From Triplophysa rosa (lineage: Eukaryota > Chordata > Actinopteri > Cypriniformes > Nemacheilidae): DNA of 64,000 bases. The translations under genes and the position numbers were made by a program. Location of the stretch: contig NC_079890.1 in NCBI RefSeq assembly GCF_024868665.1, positions 38,894,467 through 38,958,466 of the forward strand. Reading direction: 5' to 3'. The stretch's first letter is position 1. Each line of letters starts with the position of its first letter. This document shows positions 54,484 through 64,000 of the stretch, piece after piece. The notes beneath the pieces were generated by a model. The model was not told the DNA's origin, did not search any database, and saw only the letters and a list, made by a program, of their open reading frames with translations.

Positions 54484-55284
54484 CAGTAGCGTAGCCAGGA
54501 ATGAGACTCTGGGTGTGCATTTGAAAAACTGGGTGTGCCACATTTATTAACAGATTAAAGTACAAAAAAAACAACTCTGCATATAACGTTACAGAATACA
54601 CTGGGCTGATGTGTAAAACTAAACTCGCCACATATCCATAAATATTGTAAGTAAACAACAATAGCACGAGTATAATTGTTTTTATTAAAACCCTTTCACA
54701 CGTAAGTTTAAAATTTTCAGAATGACTCCCTGGCGTGAGTTTTTTTCAAGGCAACAGTTAGAACTTATCACTTTAATATTTCCATGGCGACGCAGGACTG
54801 CTTATGTGACAGACACACCGCAGAAGGACAGCAGCTGTATGACTGATGTACTGATTTTACGTAATTTTTCTTTTTTATTCAAAATATTCACAAACTTGTT
54901 AACTATGATATGAAATATCTGATATTCCGATTGTCAAATATGTGTAGGAATGTGTTTCGTTGTTTAAACACTTTTATAATGATCGCGTTAGTTGAGCTAA
55001 CAGTCATGTTTGTTTGTGCCGCATTTACAGCACGTGAATTTAAATATATGAAGCCTAAAATAAGCATTATGTGATTGAAAGCACTGCATAGTTGTGATAT
55101 GTGAGAGGACTGAGTAAGTCTGTCTCTGGCTCAGTGCCAGCCAAAGCGCGAATGTTCTAATCACACCAGTGTGATCGTATACGCGCCAAAGGGTTAATTT
55201 GAGACTTAAAAAAATCTGCATTTATTTTTAGGTGTGCCATCTGCCACTTTGGTTGGCACCGGCACACCCGTGGCTACGCCACTG
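54484..55284. repeat. hAT-like MITE (CAGTGGCGTAGCCA ends), 801 bp
   Basis: The left end CAGTAGCGTAGCCAGG and the inverted right end CAGTGGCGTAGCCACG, with CTGGGTGTGCCA and GGCACACCCGTGG beside them. The flanking octamers TGTTATGG and TGTTGTAT agree only partly. Confidence 0.65.
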
Positions 55285-55301
55285 TGTTGTATTAAAATCC
55301 T

Positions 55302-55452
55302 ACTCCCCGTGAGATTACGACTCCCTTGTTTTCCCCTACGAAGGTTAGGGTTAGGTGTGGGGGCGGGATTTAGAGATAGGGACCAATCACAAAGCAGCAT
55401 CCTAAGTGAATGAACCAATCAGAAGTAGGGGAGTCGTAATATCACGGGGAGT
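55302..55452. repeat. 151-bp inverted-repeat MITE
   Basis: ACTCCCCGTGAGATTACGAC at the left and its inverted partner at the right, with the ACCAATCA words in between. Confidence 0.7.
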
Positions 55453-55824
55453 CGAATTTCGGTACAACAACGGCGTCTGAACACTCGTGTCCCGTTAGCA
55501 GTGAGCTAACATGCCGACAGCGATCGCAACTGGGAACGAGCGAGGTGACGAGCGCAAACGTAAACAAGCGGGTATATGGAATCGCTTCCCGAATCTGCGG
55601 GGAAGATGTATGTGGAAATGTTGCTTTAACGCACATGTGTCAAATACAAGGCCCGCGGGCCAAATCCGGCCCGCCCCCTCACTTTATGTGGCCCGCGAGA
55701 GCTTACAAATTATTGTATTGTTATTATACATTTTATGTCCACGACCTGAAAATGCAACTCAACTTTATTACCTGCGTGATGACGACATCTAGCCAGTAGG
55801 TGGCAGTGTCCGTATATATCGCAG

Positions 55825-56277
55825 AAATAAGCCCCTCCAGTGCGATCAGGTTGTTTCTTGTTTCACACTGGAGGGGCTTATTTCGCGATAACAGCCGGCT
55901 GCTTGTACATTATCCCGCTTATTACACAGGATACTTGCCACATGAGAAAAAAACTGGACATGAAATGTGAATTTGAAATATTTTATTAGCTCATTTTTAC
56001 TGAATGCAGACCTAACAGGAAAAGCTGTTTACTTTCGGTTTTAAGGTAAGAAACAACGTTCAAATGTCACGAACATTCAATTTGGTTTAATAATTTGTAA
56101 ATATAATGTCATATATGTTATTAAAAGACATATTTATATTTAATTTGTCAAAAAAACCTGTCAAAATGATTTGTTGCGTCCGGGTTATCCGAGAGGTTGT
56201 TATCTGGGAATAATGAACCTGCAAATGTCGCGACTGGCCAATCAGAATCAAGCATTCCAACGAGCCGTGTAATAAGT
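55825..56277. repeat. hairpin-headed MITE inside the hAT
   Basis: The hairpin arms AAATAAGCCCCTCCAGTG (55,825-55,842) and the inverse at 55,865-55,882 are followed by the TCGCGACTGGCCAATCAGAA body, which is an inverted relative of 42,110-42,340. Confidence 0.6.
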
Positions 56278-56297
56278 GAGTGATATGATATATACTG

Positions 56298-56328
<31 letters not shown>

Positions 56329-56339
56329 TAGATTACATC

Positions 56340-56950
56340 ATGTCAAACAAAGAAAAATTGATGCAGAGGGGAGGCTATTTCAAGAGGGATGGGAAAGCAA
56401 ATACATGTTTGTGCTTAATGGAAACAAGCCGGTGTGTCGTCTTTGCCAGGAGGCCATCCCTGTTAAAAAAAACAGCATATGCTGGTTTGGTATGTTTTGA
56501 TGCTGGTTTGTGCTGGTTTAGCTGGTCTTTAGCTGATCATGTGCTGGTCCATAGCTGGTTTAAGCTGGTCCAACCAGCATCAAAACATACCTAACCCAGC
56601 ATATACTGTTTTTTTCAACAGGGGTGGCTGTGCTCAAAGAATACAGTACAATTTACGTCGGCACTTCGAAAACTAGCACACTTCGTATGCTAACCTTAGC
56701 CACCAAGAAAAGCAACAAATGGTACAAGACTTGAAAAAAACAAATGCTTCTGCAAAAAGTGATGCAGCCGTGAAAGCCAGCTTTACTGTGGCTGAAGAAA
56801 TCGCCCGAGTTACCAAGTGTTTTTCAGAAGGTACATTTTTAAAGCAGTGTATGCTGAAGATATGTGAGCAAGTGTGCCCTGACCAGAAAGGCCTTTAAAA
56901 ATGTTAGCTTGTCAAGAAACACTATGCAGACCGACTATGTGTTCATACAG
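56340..56950 (+). pseudogene. hAT transposase remnant (GTF2IRD2/ZBED-like)
   Basis: Frames in series read KIDAEGRLFQEGWESKYMFV and CRLCQEAIPV (start of the BED-like N-terminus), then a MITE insertion. After it come GVAVLKEYSTIY, KSDAAVKASFTVAEEIARVT and CFSEGTFLKQCMLKICEQVC. These are the N-terminal blocks of that transposase family. Frameshifts, the MITE at 56,467-56,622 and loss of the catalytic half make it inactive. Confidence 0.75.
56467..56622. repeat. MITE with GCATATGCTGG-type inverted ends
   Basis: AAAAACAGCATATGCTGGTT at the left; ACCCAGCATATACTGTTTTT at the right. The interior is a run of GCTGGTTTAGCTGGT words. It disrupts the hAT transposase frame. Confidence 0.8.
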
Positions 56951-57202
56951 AAACATATCTTTTTTTTTTTTATAAACTGTACAATAGTTGTACACTTGAA
57001 TACACTTTATTTTACTGGTCTTTTACTGTCAAAACTGGGTATTAATTGAGTTATTACCAAAAGGAGTAATTAAGTGCAGATGTAATTATGCAGTGTGATA
57101 AAAGAGTGGATACATGTATATAGTCTTACAGTTACAACCGGCCCTTTGAGAGCAACCATAATACTGATGTGGCCCGGGATGAAATCGAGTTTGACACCCC
57201 TG

Positions 57203-58190
57203 CTTTAACGGATCGAGGCTGCGTGGCTGCAGCGCTTTTAAACTTCATAGGATCCCTTGAATACCTTATGTCCGCCCTGTGCTGATGAAATCCTTAGAGT
57301 TTAGTTCTCATTTAGGAATAGTTTATCGAAAAGCAAAAACAACCATGTAAAGCAAACAAGCTGCGGTGTTTGCGTGTGCGTCTATGAGCAACAATGTTGC
57401 GAAACGTCCGAGAGAATGGAGGTGAGGTGTCTTGACGACTCATAGGCTGTTAGGATGCTTGCTGTGATTGTTTATCGAAAGCCAGCCGAGTTAATTATAT
57501 GCACGTGCTACTCCGAAACCTTGTTAATAAAACATCATTTTTGCGTGCATATGATACACCAATTTTTAGCATGCGTGCATATTAACCGGCAATTTGTCTT
57601 ATTAACCTGTCCCCTAAACCTAATGTTAGCGTGCGTGCATATTACAACCTCTACCCAAACCCTAAACCTAACAGTATTATTTTCATTATTTCAGTGTTTC
57701 CTCTTCATGTACGTTTCAAAATGGCTGCTCTTCAGCGAGGTGCACGCAAACATTGGCGTATCATAAGCACAAATTTTAACTTTGGCGTACGTCTTTAACG
57801 ATATCGCAACAGCGTGTTATTTATACGCAATTGATGAGAACGGGTTGTTCAAGCGAAAACATTTTTTATGCACATTTTCAGAATTGATGTGCATCTTTAT
57901 GTTTCTATCCAGTGTTTTTTTTATGCGAAGTTAAAATTGGTGGATGGAAACATAGCTAGTTTGTGATCAAGTCTGAAAACTTCAGAATCACTTTCGAATT
58001 ATTTTTGTAAATTTTTTTTAGCAGAAGCAGGCATAAAAAGACCAGAGAAAGGGAAATCCTCCCACCGCAAAACGCACCCTGTTGTTATGGTTTACTTAAC
58101 GAGTGTTTCACTGTTTCATTTGAAAACAGAACATAGGCTACATGTAATGTTTAAATTAATGTTAATTTAATGTTAATTAACATTTATGAT
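57203..58190. other. non-coding; no gene recognised
   Basis: The frame at 57,455-57,766 has no motif. Repeats of GCGTGCATATTA around 57,545-57,645 and CCCTAAACCTAA words suggest a degenerate repeat. At about 58,190 lectin copy D intron sequence begins abruptly. Confidence 0.5.
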
Positions 58191-58444
58191 GTTCAGATAC
58201 TATAGACAGTTGATCAGTCAGTTTGCAGATATATAAATACATATGTGATAATCTGCTAAAGATCATTTGAATCTCTTTAACCCTCATGTTCTGTTGACTG
58301 ACCCACAGCGACTGAATGCCACAATGCCATAATAACCTTAAGAACTTAAATAAGAAACACAATAACAGAATTATCCTGGGACTAAAAATATTTTAACATT
58401 CACAACTTTATATAATTTTGTGAAAAATAAAAAGATTGTGTTAC

Positions 58445-58474
58445 CTGCTAAACTACCTGGAAGGGAAACAAGAC
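58445..58474 (-). CDS. F-type lectin copy D, linker exon
   Basis: 30 bp, phase 1 to 1, encoding LVSLPGSLA, homologous to 8,173-8,199 with one extra codon. The intron on its 3' side matches the copy A intron as far as CAGTTGATCAGTCAGT (58,190-58,225), then breaks off where the FTP exon should be. Confidence 0.65.
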
Positions 58475-58666
58475 CTGTTGAACAAAAATACGAATTTGAC
58501 AGTTAAATCTGAAAATTAAATTAAAATTGTTACAAAGCTCTCCAGTCTTTAGCCTATTTTTTTTAATTTTTAAAGTCATGTTAAAGATTTGCATGAAGAA
58601 TGACTGTCAGCATGTATAATGTTGAGATGTTTGTGTGTTCTATGAGATGATGTGAGGTGTACTCAC

Positions 58667-58700
58667 CAGAGAGTAAGATCAGATGAATGAGTTTGTCCAT
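58667..58700 (-). CDS. F-type lectin copy D, signal-peptide exon
   Basis: Same MDKLIHLILLS exon and GTGAGT donor as copies A and B. With no local FTP domain, this promoter either drives copy C across about 14 kb of TE-filled intron or is orphaned. Confidence 0.7.
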
Positions 58701-58890
58701 GTCTCTGCTGAACAAAAGGAATATGAGAAAGGAGAAGAGAAGAGAATTGAGTTTCTTCTGGGTTATGAGCAGAACTTACACATGAAGATTTCACTCCTCT
58801 CTTCTTCACTCTTCTAGCAATACATCAACACATCCCTCTGGACATTTGACTGTCACTCTCTCCACCCTCATCATGACATCACCACTCAAT
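58701..58890 (-). promoter_or_regulatory. leader intron and promoter of lectin copy D
   Basis: Nearly identical to copy A, including the GTAAGT/TTCAG leader intron of about 72 bp. The CRE-like site is TGACATCA at 58,874-58,881. Confidence 0.6.
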
Positions 58891-60091
58891 GTCTTAAACA
58901 TCTAAAACACTTTTGTCAAGTCAAGGCTTATTTACAAATCAAATCTGGTTTCACGAAAATGAAATGAATCACAAACTACACATGCGAATCTTGTGCTCCT
59001 ACCTAGAAACCAGCAGATAAACAAAAAGAAAACAACTTTTGTGTTGATTCATTTTTGATCATTTCTGATTTCTATCATGAACACAAGTCAATGAAAAACT
59101 GAGAGAATGTTTTTTCTTCTGCAGTCACAGCAGTGTTTTCTCTTCCTGATAATCACTTTCATCATGTTTTGTGTTATGAGTTCAGAATAAAGACACTTTC
59201 ATACAGACAATTTAGTCCAAATAACAACAATTTACAAGCAAAAATCAAGAGTAAATGAGGAAATCGGCTGTTTGAGAATAAGAAAATAAGCTATTACACT
59301 CTTTAAAATGTTGCATCATTTCGACTCATTGTTGGGTAAAATATGGACAAAATCAACCAGAGGGTTATAAATGACTCTATGCTGGACTGTTTTAACTCAT
59401 GATGGGGGAACAACAATCCAGTATACGTTCATTTATAACCCAATGGTTGGTTTTGTCCATACAGTATCCCTCATTTCTGTAGTGTATCTGGAACATATAA
59501 ATAAAAAGCAAAGAGAAATTAGACAACAAATATATAAAAAATGTTGTGTCATCTGAGTTCATGTCTAAATGAAGATTATTAAACTGGGTCACGGCTGATT
59601 TGTTGCAGCAGATACTTCAGCCTGTTTTGTTTGAAACTCATTTGTTAAGAAGATCCATTCAAATTAAACATGTGTCCTATTTTTCAGTGTGAACCAAAAG
59701 GAAAACAAATGATTGTTTGCATCTCTCTACAGTGTTCAGTCATGGGGCCACATGTAAAAAAAACTTCTCAGAAATGCTCTTAAGAATAATCTTACGGTTT
59801 GACTTAAGTGTCAAAACAAATTTAGTTAAAGTAGGACCTGTTTAAGAGTAAAAGACTTAGAAAAGCAACTTTCAGTAAAGTTTAAGACTGATTCTTAAGT
59901 GCTGACTGAAGTGTTGTGTACTACAATGATGTCAACACAAAGTGTCCGCCCTCAACCTCTGAATCAGCCAATAGTGAGCCTGTGAGGGTCAGCAGCAACA
60001 TGATAATTCACTGGTAATAAAGATAATAATGGTCACATGTTTATTAGCATGGTTGTTAGTTTACAATATTGCAAAAGCCTTTAAAAAAAAT
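58891..60091. other. upstream flank of copy D, partly shared with A and B
   Basis: 59,040-59,170 and 59,610-59,700 match copies A and B (GCCTGTTTTGTTTGAAACTC). 59,290-59,470 contains an inverted ACCCAACAATGAG/AACCCAATGGTTGG-like pair. No gene. Confidence 0.5.
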
Positions 60092-60642
60092 GCCACGATT
60101 TACACAGGAAGAACCCAATTGCAGGCAGCCGTGGTGAGGTTTTAACAAAAAAAGGTTTATTTACAGATAACAAAACAAAAACCCACAAAGGGGAGACAAA
60201 ACACTATAACGAAAGAGAGATTTCAAAAGATAAACAAAAACTTCCCACAAGGGGCAAAACGAGAACTACAAATCATAAACAAAACAAAACCAAACTTACA
60301 AAACAGGCAAGGTAGGGCGCGACAGGGCATGAAAACGAGACCTACACGAACGAACAGCATATAGGAAACAATGAACCGACACAGGACAGTAAAAACAGAG
60401 GCTTTAAATAGGGGGATACAAACGAGGGATAATAACACAGGGAGGGTGACGGGCAGGTGACAAGGATCAAACACCAAGGAGAAGTTAACGAGGGAACGAG
60501 AGGGCGGAGCTAAAAGACGCAACACCGGAGAGGGAGAATATGGAAGGCCAAAACTGCTTCTCTCCACATAAAACAGGGGATGCTGCCGTGATTCTGCCAC
60601 AAGATCAAGAAAGACATGACAAGATGAGGCAGAATCACGACA
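60092..60642 (-). mobile_element. solo LTR of the TGTCACG family
   Basis: From TGCCACGATTTACAC to GCAGAATCACGACA, 551 bp, in an A-rich target so the duplication is only a run of A. It contains AATGAACCGAC, the conserved self-primer complement, with a minus-strand CTATTTAAAG box upstream. Confidence 0.8.
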
Positions 60643-60769
60643 AAAAAAGTACCGATGTGAATAAACAAGTGTAAACAAAATGATGGGTAAACAGAAATAA
60701 TCAGAGTTTTAAAAAGGCATCTAACACTCATTAATAAAATGTAAATGAATTAAATCTGATATAGCAATG

Positions 60770-61097
<328 letters not shown>

Positions 61098-61104
61098 CAT
61101 ATAT

Positions 61105-64000
61105 TAAGGGTGTGCAAAGCAGCCAGTATTTGTATCTGTATTTGTATTTGTTGAGGGGGGAAAGTATTTGTATTTGTATTTGTTGAGGGGGGAAAGTATT
61201 TGTATTTGTATTTGTATTCGAGTAAAATTCAAAATAGGCGTAAAAATCCAGTTTTTTTGCATTACACTTCTAATTTACGTTATAGTGTAAGTATTCTTTA
61301 ATTATATTCATTATAATAATTATGGATATGCAATATTGGTTGATGTTTTTGAACATGTAACAAGGAACGTCATTGAAAAGAAAATAACATAACAGCCATT
61401 ACCTCATCCATGGTTAAACCAACAACTAATAAAATACCATTGTGAACATTATGAACCCCACCACCACCGGTCCTTGTTGGAGGACGCTGAACAGACAGAC
61501 TTCAAAGAACTGTTCTTCTTCTGAAAGAACTTCTTTCTAATGCACAGAATTCCAAGAACTAAACTTTATCAACCCCTGACTGGGAGATCTGGCAGAACAA
61601 AAGTTGTATTCTACATAATACTAAAAGATACAGCCCTGCTATTGTCAACTGTCTGCCAAAAAACAGACACAAAGGTTTTTTTTATGTTTTATGTTTTTAT
61701 TTCTTTTAATTTTATGTTTTTTTAATGTTTTTAATTTGATTTTTTTATGTTTTATGTTAACCATAACTTAACCATATTTCACTTGGAAGAAGATATCTTC
61801 TGCCAACATACTCAGTTAAATTTCTCCATGTTGTATTTTGTGAACACAAGCTCCTCCACAAGTGAGGGGAGCAGTCTGGAGTGATGTGGGGACACAATAT
61901 CTCCTGCTGTGCTAAAGATCCTCTCAGAGGAGACACTTGTTGGGGGGCAGGTGAGATATTTCATTGCCACATGAGCCAGGGCTGGCTGTGGCTGCATCAT
62001 TTTTGACCACTGCAGGATCTGAGGTCAGTGATTCAGTGCTGTCCTCAGCTAAGTAGCTCTCAACTATCTTGAGGGAGGTCATAGCACCAGATGAGGCAGA
62101 TTTGGCTTTTGGTTTAGCAAGATTGTGCATTGCCCCCAAAAGAGGCTTTTTTGCCCACTGGTCTCACTCTCAACTGAGGATGAACTGGCAGCTTCAGGTA
62201 CCCCAGAAACATCATCTGCTTGGAGTTCTGCATACACCTCTGCAGCCACATCTGCCTTGAGAAACTCTGATGTACTAAGTAGTGACATGGGCAAGCTCTT
62301 AAATCGGGGATCCAGTAGGGTGGCTTTAAAGTAATGACCTGAGGAGTCATCAAAGACAGCCTGGAAGCGCTGAGCCAACTGAGACTGCAATGTGGTCACC
62401 ATTTTAAGTGCCTCTGGAAGAGCCTGTACATCCGCATCCACCTTTAAGTTTGTTAACGCAGTCTTGAGAGCCTGCACACAAGGGATAACAGAAGACAGAG
62501 AAGCCACATCCTCACACACAGTGCGTGTTGCCTCCTCAAATGGTTGTAGTATTTTCACAATGGCCTGCACTAGTTCCCATTGATGGTGTGACATTACACC
62601 TCCCAGATCCATCTCTGCACTCATGGTAGTCAGTGGTCGTCTCTGCTCCAACAGCCGCTGGAGCATGTGGAAGGAGGAATTCCACCTGGTTGACACATCA
62701 TGCACCAAAGTGTTCTTGGGAAGGCCAAGCTCTTCCTGGATTTTGTGAAGTTTGTTCACAGCTTTGTTTGATCTGTGTACAAACCCAGTGATCTTGCGAG
62801 CAGATCTTGCGAGCAATCAATATCACATTGGTCACTCCCCGGCACTCTTTTAGAGCAGCTGTTACCACTAGGTGTAAGGTGTGAGCCATACACCTAATCT
62901 GCACATAGTTACCATCAGCCATTGCCTTAACCATGTTAGTGGCATTATCTGTGACAAAATACTCAACAGAAAATTTCGCTCCAACATCATCTTGCCATTG
63001 TTTCACAACGGCCTGGAGGTGATGTAGAATGTTGGCTGCTGTGTGATCTTCATTAAGAACCTCCATCTTGAGAAGTGCTGTCACACGTTTATGTTCATCT
63101 ATTCCTTGTGGACTCTGTTTGCATTCTATCCAGTGGCCAGTGAGAGAAAGATATGCATTTGTGGAAAATTTGCTCGTCCAGATGTCAGACGTGCAGTGCA
63201 CAAATTTCCCTTCAATTTTTGAGAGAGCTTCTTTTACTTTTGTTTTCGCATCTTGGTAAAGTTGTGGTATAACTGTGCGAGAGAAATGCCAACGAGATGG
63301 TAGTTGGTATCGAGGTGCAACCACATTGAGAAGCTTGCGAAAACCTTTATTCTCCACTACTGAGTATGGCATCAGGTCAAGGCAAATCATTTCTCCCACT
63401 GTGTTTGTTATTTGCTTTGCAGTGGGGTGGTTGGGTGGATAAGCCTGTTTTGCATTAAATGCAGCTAATATAGGTGATTGAAACTGACTTGCAGGGGCAG
63501 AACATGGCTGTGATGATGCTTTGGTGCTTGTGGAGGGTTTGGCAGAACATGGCTGTGATGATGAATTGGTGCTGGTGGGGGGATTGGTGCTTGTGGGGGG
63601 GTTGGCAGACAGTACCAGTAGAGGATGCTTTAAGTGCATGTGATTATGCATAGCAGATGTTGACAGATGTTTGATATCTCTGCCTCTGCTGATTTGACTT
63701 TTGCACACATTACATATCACTTTGGTTTTATCTGCAGCACTGACTGCAAAATGCTTCCACACAGAACTTGAGCAAGTTTGTTTGGCTGGTGGAGGACCAA
63801 GAGATGGCTCAGCAGCAGCCACACTCTTTTCTATTTGGTTGCCCAAATCCATATGAGGAGTTTCAACTAAGTTAATGAGTGACAGGAAGCTATACTAAGG
63901 TTAACTAGCCTATAGCCTACATCTTGCTAGTAACTTAAACGTACCATATAACTCCCACAAGTGCATACAATTCAACACAACTACACAAGCATTGTTTTAA
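61105..64000 (-). mobile_element. hAT transposon, incomplete at window end
   Basis: The 3' end is near 61,105 (plus-strand AAGGGTGTGCAAAGC) with subterminal GTATTTGTATTTGTATTTG repeats, including a tandem duplicated TTGTTGAGGGGGGAAAG unit. The transposase occupies 61,812-63,852. The 5' terminus lies beyond the window. Confidence 0.75.
61812..63852 (-). pseudogene. hAT transposase with BED finger, inactivated by 13-bp duplication
   Basis: The first frame (from the ATG at 63,852) has a BED zinc finger at residues about 31-77 (C47, C50, H71, H76), the catalytic-region block FVTDNATNMVKAMADG and the CMAHTLHLVV motif. It then shifts frame at a 13-bp tandem duplication (62,790-62,815). The next frame has STRWNSSFHMLQRL and FKATLLDPRFKSLP. 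After two more shifts near 62,140 and 61,990, the dimerisation segment HVAMKYLTCPPTSVSSERIF and FSTAGDIVSPHHSRLLP ends at 61,812. The order of domains is that of a ZBED-like hAT transposase. As it stands it gives a truncated, inactive protein. Confidence 0.85.

Larger units (their letters stand above)
55632..57202 (+). mobile_element. hAT element with decayed transposase
   Basis: The ends CACATGTGTCAAATAC and (inverted) CAGGGGTGTCAAACTC lie beside AAGGCCCGCGGGCCAAATC, flanked by the exact 8-bp duplication CTTTAACG (55,624-55,631 and 57,203-57,210). It belongs to the hAT group whose transposase resembles GTF2IRD2/ZBED-type host proteins. It contains two smaller MITEs. Confidence 0.85.

Overview
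The window is vertebrate genomic DNA, almost certainly from a teleost and probably a cypriniform fish. Genes are split into short exons with GT/AG boundaries. The repeats are the fish-typical mix of L2-type LINEs, a Tc1 transposase, many hAT elements with 8-bp target duplications, TA- and TWA-flanked MITEs, and small LTR elements. The only host-type gene family I recognise is the F-type lectin (fucolectin, FTP domain). No rRNA, tRNA, operon or CRISPR array is visible. The organism call is an inference from repeat style, not a match.

Host backbone. Everything is read on the minus strand as a run of partial and complete F-type lectin units. Copy A (about 7.0-8.6 kb) has a signal exon, a small linker exon and one FTP domain in two exons. 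Copy B (31.9-36.2 kb) keeps its signal exon and a frameshifted FTP exon and is a pseudogene. Copy C (39.0-46.9 kb) has two consecutive FTP domains followed by a two-exon acidic C-terminal tail, all joined by matching splice phases. Copy D (58.2-58.9 kb) has a promoter, signal exon and linker exon but no adjacent FTP domain; it may serve copy C across a TE-filled intron of about 14 kb. A fragment of a further unit (60.77-60.97 kb) leads out of the window. Non-coding sequence around each copy is also shared, so these are duplicated segments. None of the readable domains keeps the full fucose-binding triad of the family.

Mobile layer. 585-6595: a 6-kb element with terminal inverted repeats of about 600 bp and a 6-bp target duplication, inserted next to copy A and holding a decayed TA-flanked transposon. 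9.8-12.7 kb: a decayed LINE split by a 1.47-kb solo LTR. 12.7-15.96 kb: an L2-type LINE with one uninterrupted 965-codon ORF. 18.0-21.6 kb: a second, broken L2. 21.6-28.96 kb: a palindromic foldback element whose arms were split by a hAT-like element, a hAT element carrying a solo LTR, and a small LTR retrotransposon with a gag-like ORF. 30.0-31.5 kb: a Tc1 remnant split by an L2 fragment. 34.2, 35.3 and 40.6 kb: solo LTRs or LTR-like insertions. 44.2-45.4 kb: a hAT element. 46.9-50.3 kb: a TA-flanked element carrying a decayed multi-exon gene and a separate first exon. 50.5-52.7 kb: a young LTR element with a GC-rich minisatellite. 53-57 kb: MITEs and a decayed hAT. 61.1 kb to the end: a hAT transposase broken by a 13-bp tandem duplication.

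Nothing here amounts to a new multi-gene system. The most informative signals are: (i) an 11-nt self-primer arrangement in the two small LTR elements, as in Tf1/sushi retrotransposons; (ii) the lectin array with substituted sugar-binding residues and an added tail module; (iii) the nested insertions, whose target duplications and paralogous empty sites let their order be read directly.
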